Source: an uncultured Bacteroidales bacterium
Lineage (GTDB): Bacteria > Bacteroidota > Bacteroidia > Bacteroidales > P3
Assembly (NCBI GenBank): GCA_905236405.1
Contig: CAJOQB010000006.1
Location: forward strand, 1 to 16,715
Reading direction: 5' to 3'
Length of the DNA: 16,715 nt
This document shows, in pieces, positions 8,101 through 15,114 of the stretch. Within the stretch, counting starts at the first letter, position 1; the number at the start of each line of letters is the position of its first letter. Under the pieces are notes generated by a model that saw nothing but the letters and a program-made list of their open reading frames with translations, was not told the DNA's origin and searched no databases. Position numbers and translations under genes: made by a program.

Positions 8101-8718
8101 TCCCCCTCAGAAGCCATCTATGCTTATTGTATAGGCTGTCTCGATGGTTGTGGTATTTATGAAAAGAGATCGAAAGAAGCTCCATCCATTATGCTGGTGG
8201 CCGACAAGACTGTCGAGGGTGTTGTTTTACAGTGGAACAGTTTCGGTGCATGGCAGAACACTCCAGACTACCACGTGCAGCGTCGGTTTGGCAATACGCA
8301 GGAGTGGAGCGAGATTGACGTCGTCAATACCACTCAGTATATTGACCCGATAACCGACTTCAGCTCTCCACCGCAATACCGTATCCTTGCCATAGGTGGT
8401 GATGATAGTTGCTATTCGTCGATTGGCAGAGTATTTGTCAAGGGTTATCTATGGATGCCTAATGCTTTTACCCCAGACCAGGCCACCAACAAGACTTTTG
8501 GACCCAAGACTTCGTCCGTTCCTTCCGAGGGTTACAGTTTTTCCATTTATACCCGTACGGGTCTCCTTGTGTTCCATTCCGATGACCCATCGGCCTCTTG
8601 GGACGGGACCTATCGTTCGCAACCCCTTCCCCAAGGAGCATATACCTATTATATTACCTATATTGAGACACAAGGCATGCCTCGTGTCGTCAAGGGAACC
8701 GTTATGTTGATTAGATAA
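5194..8718 (+). CDS. MsbA-like ABC exporter fused in frame to a Fn3-repeat, T9SS type B sorted secreted protein
   Basis: This is one open frame of 1174 codons. The GTG at 5194, 10 bases after purB, is chosen because the usual basic-aromatic N-terminus of these exporters (NHRRNFTLQHLRPFRGR) precedes the first helix. Residues 1-608 form a complete ABCB/MsbA-type half-transporter: a membrane domain with about six helices, then an ATPase with Walker A GSSGSGKST (403-411), LSGGQ (508-512), Walker B LLILDE ending at Glu533 and the switch His564. This part normally ends near residue 608. The frame then continues into a hydrophobic signal-like stretch (609-628). After it come four or five Fn3-like repeats with Trp in the core strand (for example Trp650 in LSWS, then LQWSPSQD, LAWNPYQE, LQWNSFG). 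Last is a CHU_C/T9SS type B sorting domain (about 1087-1174) with PNAFTPD, YSFSIYTRTGLLVF, WDGTY, LPQGAYTYYI and a final KGTVMLIR. Each half is recognisable on its own. A true fusion or a missed frameshift at 7018 are both possible. Confidence 0.85.
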   Translation: MNHRRNFTLQHLRPFRGRMVLYMLCAVLAVIFTMATALSVADFLRLLFGADNGAAAMLGGIQEGNLVSLALQRLYLYLVQFGTLRALLYFSLLTFALYALKNLFAYLAAVQINTVRALVVRDVRNQLFTHALRLPLGYYTRNSKGDILSRFSNDVVEYDESILSSVQTLLSSVISLVLYLAMLVYISPVLTLVVLAALPVVGVVISGLSHKLKQKSKSIQEHEATLMSMTEETIMGLKVIKAFSAIDFSNRRFRHSNREYTRNRTRMFRRIYSASPVSDTLGNAVVIVILLFGSYLVMGNKGGITPELFVSYLMLFVLMIPPTKELTTAISQIKKGRACADRIEEFLQQPASNEYLLPGSAVEMPKGGDVVFRNVGFRYDNDTEVLRNISFTLKEGSTLALVGSSGSGKSTIAHLLARFYAPTEGNITLGGINIQQIPLHDYRSAIGFVSQDTALFNDTIAHNIAFGHAGKMDMERVRQAAMIANAHEFIMQQPQGYDTMVGDHGSLLSGGQQQRIAIARAIYTNPRLLILDEATSALDSQAEHEVQQALNSALQGRTALVIAHRLTTIQQADEILVLEKGDIVEKGRHQELLIRQGRYSQLVRLQRLMASLLLPILFLVCPFKTMSQTPDTCITLGVFSNMNGLAILSWSTDRTVESYSVLRQVEGEDEFSVLTTTTETSYTDQLSRAVCYSQVSYYIRAVTPENQTLVSPTHTEALFQVEPTNGVNNFRVSVNNAQQIVLQWSPSQDADIMGYFICSGSPCLELDTLWNGQATSYSVTAYPSTEEHTFRLYAFDSCFTASPLTDAASNMVLRADVIDCGSEIHLAWNPYQELPGGTARHEVQMAVNGGNFNTVASINANGSEATLSPPGNATSIRFRIRAVSHTDVESFSNIVDARFSTSDTAAYLAMRSVSVNDDESISVRINVDPEYIPVDGYSLYRSVGQEGYRDIARIPYRADGRLSYTDYFVSPSEAIYAYCIGCLDGCGIYEKRSKEAPSIMLVADKTVEGVVLQWNSFGAWQNTPDYHVQRRFGNTQEWSEIDVVNTTQYIDPITDFSSPPQYRILAIGGDDSCYSSIGRVFVKGYLWMPNAFTPDQATNKTFGPKTSSVPSEGYSFSIYTRTGLLVFHSDDPSASWDGTYRSQPLPQGAYTYYITYIETQGMPRVVKGTVMLIR
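7016..7077 (+). other. Fusion junction: TGATG overlap and signal-peptide-like segment
   Basis: The bases TGATG at 7016-7020 hold a TGA (7016-7018, in the next frame) overlapping an ATG (7018-7020, in frame with both halves). From that ATG the protein reads MASLLLPILFLVCPFKTMSQ, a hydrophobic helix ending in a polar SQ typical of signal-peptide cleavage regions in Bacteroidota, and the secreted domains follow. It lacks its own basic n-region, but the residues just before it (VRLQRL) supply two Arg. If the halves are separate genes, the second would run 7018-8718 and encode 566 residues. Confidence 0.6.
8452..8718 (+). other. T9SS type B C-terminal sorting domain (CHU_C) coding segment
   Basis: Residues 1087-1174 of the fused frame match the gliding-motility-associated/CHU_C domain pattern: PNAFTPD in place of the usual PNAFTPNGDG, a TFGPK turn, SIYTRTGLLVF (normally IYNRWGELVF), SWDGTY, PQGAYTYYI and a terminal KGTVMLIR. 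In characterised Bacteroidota this domain directs passage through the type IX secretion system and surface attachment or release. It implies that the organism encodes a T9SS elsewhere. Confidence 0.88.
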
Positions 8719-8731
8719 AAACAAATTGTCC

Positions 8732-9541
8732 ATGAATATCATCCTATATCATCGTAAGATTAATCCCGAACTACAAGAATATATCGGTCAACTCAATCGA
8801 GCTCTAATATCGCGTGGGGCACAGACAATGGTATGTGGTGACCATGATGTGTTTCCCGACAATGCTATCGACCTTGTCATCTCCATTGGAGGTGATGGCA
8901 CCCTGCTCAGTGCCGTCCACAGGATAGGCTCTCGTGGTATCCCTGTTCTTGGCATCAATTTTGGTCATTTGGGTTTCCTCACTGCTGCAGGCCGTTCCGC
9001 CGATGTAGACCAGTTGGCAGAAGCCTTGATGAGCCGAAAAATCACCGTCGAAGAGAGAACACTGCTTTCGGTCTCTGTTAATACACTCCCCCAGTTCCAC
9101 AAACAATGTCTCAATGAGGTCAGCCTGCATCGCAGTGCCAGCCTTAGTACACTCACAGCTCATCTATACGTAGACAACCATTATGTCGCCACCTATACTG
9201 GCGATGGTGTAATAGTTGCCACCCCTACGGGAAGCACAGCATACAACCTTTCTTGCGGTGGCCCTATTCTCACTCCCGACTGTGGCTGTTTGGTCATTAC
9301 TCCTATAGCTCCTCACACGATGACACTCCGTTCTATTGTTGTGCCCGATACTGCTACCCTTCGATTGGTGACTACTGACGACTTGGCACAGTGTGCTCTT
9401 GGTACCGACTCCACTTCGCAGTCTGTTGCAGGAGGCTCCACTGTCACCATCACTAAAGCCCCCTTTACCGTACGTTTGCTTCGAATGCAGGAGCAGTCGT
9501 TCTTCAACGCTATTCAGGAAAAGCTGTCTTGGGGTAAATGA
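8732..9541 (+). CDS. nadK: NAD kinase
   Basis: The product is 269 residues from the ATG at 8732. An in-frame TTG six bases earlier is possible but unneeded. NAD kinase phosphorylates NAD to NADP with ATP or polyphosphate in the cytoplasm and is the only route to NADP. The diagnostic GGDGT motif is at residues 53-57, preceded by LVISI, with GINFGHLGFL following, then a NEVSLHR motif and the second conserved block TGDGVIVATPTGSTAYNLSCGGPI, and a late IAPHTMTLRSIV stretch. Length and order fit the bacterial PpnK family. It starts 13 bases after the fused exporter gene and is followed 31 bases later by the arginase-family gene, all on the same strand. Codons are mixed C- and T-ending, unlike those in murA. 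Confidence 0.96.
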   Translation: MNIILYHRKINPELQEYIGQLNRALISRGAQTMVCGDHDVFPDNAIDLVISIGGDGTLLSAVHRIGSRGIPVLGINFGHLGFLTAAGRSADVDQLAEALMSRKITVEERTLLSVSVNTLPQFHKQCLNEVSLHRSASLSTLTAHLYVDNHYVATYTGDGVIVATPTGSTAYNLSCGGPILTPDCGCLVITPIAPHTMTLRSIVVPDTATLRLVTTDDLAQCALGTDSTSQSVAGGSTVTITKAPFTVRLLRMQEQSFFNAIQEKLSWGK

Positions 9542-9572
9542 AAACAAACATCGAATTTAAACAGTAATAACC

Positions 9573-10748
9573 ATGGATATCTCTGCCTATTTTGAACCTG
9601 TAGATTCCAAATATCTTCAGTTTCCAATCATCCCACAAATGCCGTCATTGGGACAATCTACTCGTATCTATGCCCAAGGACAGCCATTCCCTGACATAGA
9701 GAATGCTCGTGTTGCCATTATCGGCGTTTGCGACGACCGATTGAGTCCTGACAATATCGGCTGTGCCCATGCTGCAGATGCAATTCGATATATGCTTTAT
9801 CCGCTCACTACGCCTGTGGATGGACTCAATATGGTAGATTTGGGAAACCTTGTTTCGGGCAACACACCAGAAGACACCCAGTATGCTCTTTCGGAGGTGT
9901 TGTACAAGCTCATTGAACGGGGTGTTGTGGTGGTCATTCTGGGCGGCAGTCAGGCGTTGACCTTTGCACAGTATAAGGCATATGAGATTTTGGGTCGCAT
10001 CATCACGCTGCTTAGTGTTGACTCCAGTATCGACATATATGACGGTCCTCTCTCCTCTCATACCTATATCAACCAAATAGTGCAGCAGAAGCCTAATTAT
10101 TTGTTTGACCATATCACGTTGGGGTATCAAAGCTATTTCTGTCACCATCGGTTACTCAATCTCATTGACGATCTTCAGTTCGATGCCTACCGTGTCGGTG
10201 AAATACAACAGAATATCGCCAAAGCGGAACCCACTGTGCGTCGAGCCGATGCCATCAGTGTCGATATCTCGTCGGTGCGACAGAGCGATGCTCCCGCCCA
10301 AAGTCACCCGTCTCCCCATGGTTTCTTCAGTCATGAACTATGTCAGTTGGCACGTTATGCTGGCATGAGTGACAAACTCACATCTATAGGGTTCTATGAG
10401 ATAAACCCTGACTTCGATAGCAATCACCAGACTGCCCAGGCTGTCGCTCATGCCCTCTGGTATTTTATCGAAGGGGTCTACAACCGTCGTGATGATGCCC
10501 CCTATGGTGACCCCAAATTCTACCAGCGTTACTGTGTTACGCTCAGTGATGAAGGTTTTGATGTGATGTTTTACAAGAGTCGAAAGACCGACCGTTGGTG
10601 GATGGAGGTCCCTGACCATCGTCATCAGAAAGATCCGCGTTATCTGCGGCAACTACTCATCCCATGTTCATACGAAGACTACCTCGAGGCACTGCAAAAC
10701 CGGCTGCCTGAACTGTGGTGGAAGTTCTATAAACGCTATAATATGTAG
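9573..10748 (+). CDS. Arginase/formimidoylglutamase-superfamily protein with degenerate metal site
   Basis: The product is 391 residues. The fold and motif order of the ureohydrolase (arginase, agmatinase, HutG) superfamily are visible, but the ligands are eroded. The GGDHS motif reads GGSQA (124-128), so the metal His is Gln127. The DAHxD motif reads DSSID (150-154), keeping both Asp but replacing the His with Ser152. The SxDxDxxDP motif reads SVDISSVRQSDAP (229-241), keeping Asp231 but replacing the second Asp with Ser233. Other conserved parts include AIIGVCDDR, a LGYQSYF stretch, ARYAGMSDKLTSIGFYEINPDFD, and a long C-terminal extension rich in Trp, Tyr and Arg. I recall Bacteroidota proteins of this length often annotated as formimidoylglutamase or arginase family. 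With three of six ligands gone I would not assign catalytic activity. It is cytoplasmic, with no signal peptide, and lies between nadK and fabD. Confidence 0.8.
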   Translation: MDISAYFEPVDSKYLQFPIIPQMPSLGQSTRIYAQGQPFPDIENARVAIIGVCDDRLSPDNIGCAHAADAIRYMLYPLTTPVDGLNMVDLGNLVSGNTPEDTQYALSEVLYKLIERGVVVVILGGSQALTFAQYKAYEILGRIITLLSVDSSIDIYDGPLSSHTYINQIVQQKPNYLFDHITLGYQSYFCHHRLLNLIDDLQFDAYRVGEIQQNIAKAEPTVRRADAISVDISSVRQSDAPAQSHPSPHGFFSHELCQLARYAGMSDKLTSIGFYEINPDFDSNHQTAQAVAHALWYFIEGVYNRRDDAPYGDPKFYQRYCVTLSDEGFDVMFYKSRKTDRWWMEVPDHRHQKDPRYLRQLLIPCSYEDYLEALQNRLPELWWKFYKRYNM

Positions 10749-10797
10749 TTCACTTTCGCTTCCTTTGGACTATAAACAACAATGAAATAATTGAAAT

Positions 10798-11676
10798 ATG
10801 AAAAAAGCTTATGTGTTCCCTGGGCAAGGTGCCCAATTTGTTGGAATGGGCAAAGAGCTCTATGAAAACAATGCAAAATGTCGTGACCTTTTTGAAATAG
10901 CAAACGACGTTCTCGGTTTCCGTATCACCGACATCATGTTTGATGGCACACCCGACGACTTAAAACAAACCCGTGTGACGCAACCCGCAGTTTTCCTTCA
11001 CAGTGTCATCTTGGCCGTATCGTTAGGTGATGAGTTTCGTCCCGATATGGTGGCGGGTCATTCTTTAGGTGAGTTTAGTGCCCTGGTCGCCTCTGGTGCC
11101 ATTGATTTTGGGGACGGTCTACGATTGGTTGCCGCTCGTGCCAATGCCATGCAGCGTGCTTGTGACCTGCAGCCGTCCACCATGGCCGCTATCTTGAAAC
11201 TTGACGATGCCACTGTCGAACAGATATGTGCTTCGGTGACCGAGGGAGTGGTGGTTCCTGCCAATTATAACTGTCCTGGGCAACTTGTGATTTCAGGTTC
11301 TATGGAAGGTGTTGCTGCCGCCATGGAGAAAGCCAAAGAATTAAAAGGTCGTGCTTTACCGTTGGCAGTCAACGGTGCTTTCCATTCACCCTTGATGGAA
11401 CCTGCACGGGTGGAATTGGCTGCTGCCATTGATGCAACATCGATTCGGACACCACAATGTCCCGTATATCAGAATGTAGTGGCTTTACCAGTGACCGACC
11501 CTGCACAAATCAAGGACAACCTTATCAAGCAATTAACCTCTCCTGTCCGTTGGACCGCCACTGTCCGTCAAATGATTCAAGACGGTGCCGATGAGTTTAT
11601 CGAAGTGGGACCTGGTACAGTGTTGCAAGGATTGGTGAAAAAAGTCAATGCCGAAGCCAACGCCCACTCTTGCTAA
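10798..11676 (+). CDS. fabD: Malonyl-CoA:ACP transacylase (FabD)
   Basis: FabD loads malonyl groups onto acyl carrier protein for fatty acid elongation. The 292-residue product is of normal length and starts MKKAYVFPGQGAQFVGMGKE, with the GQGAQ motif at 9-13. The nucleophile Ser89 lies in GHSLGE (87-92), the conserved Arg region reads VAARANAMQRA, and the catalytic His196 is in NGAFHSPLM. The end (EVGPGTVLQGLVKKV) also matches the family. The gene is intact. Its leader is A-rich and contains a two-codon open frame, ATGAAATAA at 10782-10790, just before the start. No other fatty acid genes are adjacent. The preceding arginase-family gene ends 49 bases upstream. Confidence 0.97.
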   Translation: MKKAYVFPGQGAQFVGMGKELYENNAKCRDLFEIANDVLGFRITDIMFDGTPDDLKQTRVTQPAVFLHSVILAVSLGDEFRPDMVAGHSLGEFSALVASGAIDFGDGLRLVAARANAMQRACDLQPSTMAAILKLDDATVEQICASVTEGVVVPANYNCPGQLVISGSMEGVAAAMEKAKELKGRALPLAVNGAFHSPLMEPARVELAAAIDATSIRTPQCPVYQNVVALPVTDPAQIKDNLIKQLTSPVRWTATVRQMIQDGADEFIEVGPGTVLQGLVKKVNAEANAHSC

Positions 11677-11705
11677 TTACCGAAACGAAATAGATAAGTA
11701 TAAGC

Positions 11706-11750
11706 AAGGCCTATGCTGCGGTCAGGATAATAGACAGAGGAATGGGCCTT
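11706..11750 (+). terminator. Weak hairpin between fabD and comEC
   Basis: Arms AAGGCCTAT (11706-11714) and ATGGGCCTT (11742-11750) can pair over nine base pairs with one G-U, around a 27-base loop, followed by only two further pyrimidine T/C bases after the closing Ts. The loop is large and the U-run short, so it may be a poor terminator, an attenuating structure ahead of the TTG-initiated comEC gene, or chance. It lies entirely in the 90-base gap after fabD. Confidence 0.25.
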
Positions 11751-11766
11751 TTCGTTACCAGAGTTT

Positions 11767-13395
11767 TTGAAAAAGGCACCCCTTCTTGCGTTGCTTGTCC
11801 CAATGATGATAGGGATTGTGGCAGCCGAACAGTTGCCGCATTGGGGATTTCTTGGCCCATTGGTGGGATCATGTGTGATGTTGTTGGCGGCTGTTGCGTC
11901 GATGTGGATTAGGAGGGATAAGGGAGCTCTGTTCTTTTTGCTGTCATTTCTTGCCTGTTTCCTGTTGGGCTTTTCGTTCCGACAGCTCCATCGTCCAGAA
12001 CTGTCGCACCGTCATTACACCCATTATATTGCTGCCGACAACGACAAATATCCACCTCAAACGCTGTCCGTACTTAAGCTCAGGGAACCGCCTTACGAGA
12101 AAGGTCGTTCGGCGCGGGTGGTTGCTGAGGTGCTGCGTGTCGGTTATCCTGCGGATAGTGGATATACATGGTTTGATACTCGAGGGAAGGTACAACTATT
12201 CTTTCCAAAGGGAGAACCTGAAGTGTTGGCGCTTCGTCGGGGAGACACCCTTTTAGCAATGGTGCCGTACCGAGTGCCTGCATCTGCAAGTGACACCAAC
12301 AACTTCGACTATCGTCGTTATCTTTCATATCGAGACATCTATCGCACTGCATACCTCCGCCCCGATGACTTCGTTGAATTCCCGACTTGTCGGGTGACAT
12401 TCATGCAGCGAGTCGATAATCTGCGGTTCAGTTTGCTGTCGATGTTGAAGAACACAGGACTCACTTCGTCGGAACAGGCAATTGCCAGTGCACTGTTGTT
12501 GGGTTGGAGCAACGACATCGAAGAAGACACTCGTCAGCAGTTTCGTGATGCGGGTATTACTCATTTGCTTTGTGTGTCTGGACTCCATGTGGGCATTATA
12601 TCCATGCTTATTGGGTGGATGATAAGGTTCTTGCGTGGGTATCAGATGATGTGGATCCGATGTCTTATCCAGACGATAGGGGTATGGCTGTTCGTTCTCC
12701 TCACGGGAATGTCTCCGGCCACCCTTCGTGCAGGCATCATGTTTAGTATCATTGCGGTTGGACAATGCGTGCTTCTTTATCGTACAAACACGTTGGCGTC
12801 GGTGGCATTGTCGGCCTTCATATTGCTTATGGCGCGCCCCACGTTGCTTTTCGATGTGAGTTTCCAACTGTCCTATGCTGCGGTGGTGGGCATACTTTGT
12901 TTTTATCGGCCATTGATGTGCCTATTTCCTTGGAGGAAGATAGAAGGGAAAACAATCTGGTGCTATTTGCTGGGAAAGGTTCGCTCGGTGGCACGGGCGG
13001 GGTGGGGTATTCTTTGTGTCTCCACTGCAGCACAATTGGGCACGCTGCCTTTTGTTTTGTATCATTTCCATCAATTTCCCACCTATTTTCTTGTCACCAA
13101 TCTGTTGGTGCTGCCTTTGGCTACATTGCTGATGGTGTCTATCCTGCTTGTGTTGATTTTTTCATGGTGGCCGTGGGTACTTCAAGGATGCTGTTGGCTG
13201 CTCCACTGGGAACTTCGGTGGGTTGACGCTGTCACTCGTCAGGTGTCAAGCCTCCCGCGCTCGACGCTCGTGTTGCCCCATTTTGATTGGATTGATGCAC
13301 TGCTGGTTGCACTATTAGTGATATTGTTGGCAATCGCAGCACAACTCTGGATTAACCAGCATAGGGCCGCTCGTAGTGGAGAAAACCATCGGTGA
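11767..13395 (+). CDS. comEC: ComEC/Rec2-family DNA-uptake channel protein, no metallo-hydrolase domain
   Basis: ComEC forms the inner-membrane channel that carries single-stranded DNA into the cytoplasm during natural transformation. The 542-residue product starts at TTG 11767, chosen because MKKAPLLALLVPMMIGIVAAE is the usual ComEC opening. No ATG lies between this codon and the in-frame stop at 11731, and the next ATG (11803) would cut the first helix. The order is: two to three N-terminal helices, a soluble DUF4131-like region with a basic, beta-rich segment (about 55-210), then the Competence domain. That domain carries the hallmark THLLCVSGLHVGIIS (Cys269 to His274) and about eight hydrophobic helices. 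It ends shortly after the last helix, so the beta-lactamase-like nuclease domain seen in many ComECs is absent, as I recall is frequent in Bacteroidota. The last 44 bases overlap the 3' end of the oppositely oriented ABC ATPase gene. Confidence 0.9.
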   Translation: MKKAPLLALLVPMMIGIVAAEQLPHWGFLGPLVGSCVMLLAAVASMWIRRDKGALFFLLSFLACFLLGFSFRQLHRPELSHRHYTHYIAADNDKYPPQTLSVLKLREPPYEKGRSARVVAEVLRVGYPADSGYTWFDTRGKVQLFFPKGEPEVLALRRGDTLLAMVPYRVPASASDTNNFDYRRYLSYRDIYRTAYLRPDDFVEFPTCRVTFMQRVDNLRFSLLSMLKNTGLTSSEQAIASALLLGWSNDIEEDTRQQFRDAGITHLLCVSGLHVGIISMLIGWMIRFLRGYQMMWIRCLIQTIGVWLFVLLTGMSPATLRAGIMFSIIAVGQCVLLYRTNTLASVALSAFILLMARPTLLFDVSFQLSYAAVVGILCFYRPLMCLFPWRKIEGKTIWCYLLGKVRSVARAGWGILCVSTAAQLGTLPFVLYHFHQFPTYFLVTNLLVLPLATLLMVSILLVLIFSWWPWVLQGCCWLLHWELRWVDAVTRQVSSLPRSTLVLPHFDWIDALLVALLVILLAIAAQLWINQHRAARSGENHR

Positions 13396-14116
13396 GGGAT
13401 GCTTCAACTCCAAATACATGAGAGATATGCTGGGGTGTCAATGCCTCGAGGCTGTTGCCATTAAAGAACAGATGTCCCTGATACAACAAGAGAGACTGTG
13501 GGCAAAATCGCAGTGCGAGATTGAGGTCGTGAACCACAATAAGGATGGTCTTGCCTTCTGTGCGGTTGATGGATTGGAGCAATTGCATAATCTCCAGTTG
13601 GTGGGCAATGTCAAGGTTGGAGGTGGGCTCGTCAAGCAACATGATGGGGGTCTGTTGTGCCAGTGCACGGGCAATCATCACACGTTGCATCTCGCCTCCA
13701 CTCAACTGCGAAGGGACGTGATTGCGTAAATGCCAGGTGTGGGTGGTCTGCATCGCTGTTTCGACGATGTGGAGGTCCTCTTCCGTTGAGGCTTGCAAGC
13801 GGTGTTGGTAGGGATGTCGCCCCATCATGACAATGTCATAAGCGGGGAATTCAAAGTCGGGAATCGTTTGTTGCCTTACCATGGCGATGCGTTGTGCAAG
13901 CCCACGGATATCATAGTCCTTCACGTCTTTTCCATCGACAAGCACCCGTCCTTCTTGGGGATTGGCTAATCGGGCAATGCAGCGAAGTAGTGTCGTCTTG
14001 CCACAACCGTTGGGTCCCATCAGGGCATATAGTCCTCCCGTGTCTATCTGGAATGACAGATGGTCGAGAATGACATGATTGCCATACTTGAATGAGAGGT
14101 TGTCGACCTGTATCAT
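13352..14116 (-). CDS. FecE/BtuD-type ABC transporter ATP-binding protein
   Basis: This is the cytoplasmic ATPase of an importer for an iron chelate, heme or cobalamin. The 254-residue product starts at the ATG 14116-14114. The frame extends upstream, but that part overlaps the permease gene and is not homologous to ATPases. Motifs: Walker A GPNGCGKTT (34-42), Q-loop VRQQ (80-83), the FecE-like MMGRHPYQHR (97-106), signature LSGGE (138-142), Walker B IMLLDEP with Glu163, and switch His196 in VVHDLNLALRF. The ATG overlaps the permease stop as ATGA, implying translational coupling and one-to-one synthesis. No substrate-binding lipoprotein or TonB receptor is in view, so the substrate cannot be assigned. 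Its stop lies inside comEC, which runs the other way. Confidence 0.93.
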   Translation of the reverse strand: MIQVDNLSFKYGNHVILDHLSFQIDTGGLYALMGPNGCGKTTLLRCIARLANPQEGRVLVDGKDVKDYDIRGLAQRIAMVRQQTIPDFEFPAYDIVMMGRHPYQHRLQASTEEDLHIVETAMQTTHTWHLRNHVPSQLSGGEMQRVMIARALAQQTPIMLLDEPTSNLDIAHQLEIMQLLQSINRTEGKTILIVVHDLNLALRFCPQSLLLYQGHLFFNGNSLEALTPQHISHVFGVEASLTDGFLHYERPYAG

Positions 14117-15093
14117 AGGTTGTAATAGCTCTTTTTGTTTCGATAAAGCAGATAGACAAATAGCGGGGCTCCCACCACCGAGGTGAGCACACCAACGGGC
14201 AGTTCGCTGGGAGGAAGCAGTGTGCGCGAGAGTGTGTCGCACAGCAATAGGAAGATGGCACCGATGAAAACAGAATAGGGCACTACCTTGCGGTTGTCCG
14301 CACCCACCACTTGACGCACTCCATGAGGAACCACCAATCCGACAAATCCGATTACGCCACAGGTGGAAACACAGAATGCCACCATTAGGGTGGTGAAGAA
14401 AAGCAGTATTCGTTGCAGCCGTTCCACATCGACACCAAGACTCTGTGCCGTCTCGCTGCCTGTCAAAAGGATGTTGAGGTCACGACTGTGTATCCATACC
14501 ACCAAGATGCCGAGCAATGTCATAGGTGCCACCAGAGCCACATCCATCCATGTAGCTGTGGAAAAACTGCCCATGGTCCAGAAGATGATACTGTCCATCT
14601 TGTCTTGGTGCAGCACCATCAGAAACGAAATGATGGCGGTGATAAGGAAGGTGATGCAAACGCCTGTCAGTAGTAGGGTGGTGGCATGGAGTCGGTTGCC
14701 TATCGAGGAAATGCGGTAGATAACCCATACGGTGAGCAATGCGGTGAGCAATGCACATAGTCCGATGCCCCAAAGGTATGCTTGTAGTCCCGCCAAGATG
14801 GCCACAGCGGCACCCAAGGAGGCTCCACTCGAGATGCCCAGCACATAGGGGTCGGTAAGGGGATTGCGGAATATTGATTGGTAGGTAGCACCGCACACCG
14901 ATAGAGATGCACCGACAAGGGTGCTAAGCAGTATGCGTGGCAGACGTAGCTGCCAAAACAGGGGACTGCTCCAAAGGTCGCTCCATGTGAAACGTACAAC
15001 TCCCACCATGCAACAACCTGTCATGGTTGCCAGCAGCAACAAGGCCAGCAGCAATAAGACGAGGGGCGACGCTGATGATCGGTTTTGTTTCAT
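14113..15093 (-). CDS. FecCD/BtuC-family ABC transporter permease
   Basis: This is the membrane subunit of a type II importer for iron siderophore, heme or vitamin B12. The 326-residue product is of normal family length (about 320-350). After a first helix (residues 10-32), the family signatures RLPRILLSTLVGASL (from 50) and FRNPLTDPYVLGISSGASLG (75-94) appear, followed by about eight more hydrophobic helices. A late G-F-V-G-L-V-V-P-H-G-V-R-Q motif is the ATPase-coupling region, and the chain ends with a PLFVYLLYRNK tail. The gene starts 21 bases after the dapB stop in the same direction, and its TGA stop shares bases with the ATPase start. The pairing of a permease and ATPase without a binding protein suggests that the solute-binding component is encoded elsewhere. 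Confidence 0.93.
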   Translation of the reverse strand: MKQNRSSASPLVLLLLALLLLATMTGCCMVGVVRFTWSDLWSSPLFWQLRLPRILLSTLVGASLSVCGATYQSIFRNPLTDPYVLGISSGASLGAAVAILAGLQAYLWGIGLCALLTALLTVWVIYRISSIGNRLHATTLLLTGVCITFLITAIISFLMVLHQDKMDSIIFWTMGSFSTATWMDVALVAPMTLLGILVVWIHSRDLNILLTGSETAQSLGVDVERLQRILLFFTTLMVAFCVSTCGVIGFVGLVVPHGVRQVVGADNRKVVPYSVFIGAIFLLLCDTLSRTLLPPSELPVGVLTSVVGAPLFVYLLYRNKKSYYNL

Positions 15094-15114
15094 GGACGAC
15101 AGAGTTGACAGAGA

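Noticed and set aside
12325..12867. 180-codon minus-strand frame inside comEC
   Set aside because: No domain is recognisable, and comEC on the plus strand has the hallmark VSGLHVGI motif through this region.
14117..14242. N-terminal extension of the ABC ATPase to position 14242
   Set aside because: It lies inside the permease gene, has no ATPase homology, and the ATGA overlap start at 14116 gives the canonical N-terminus.
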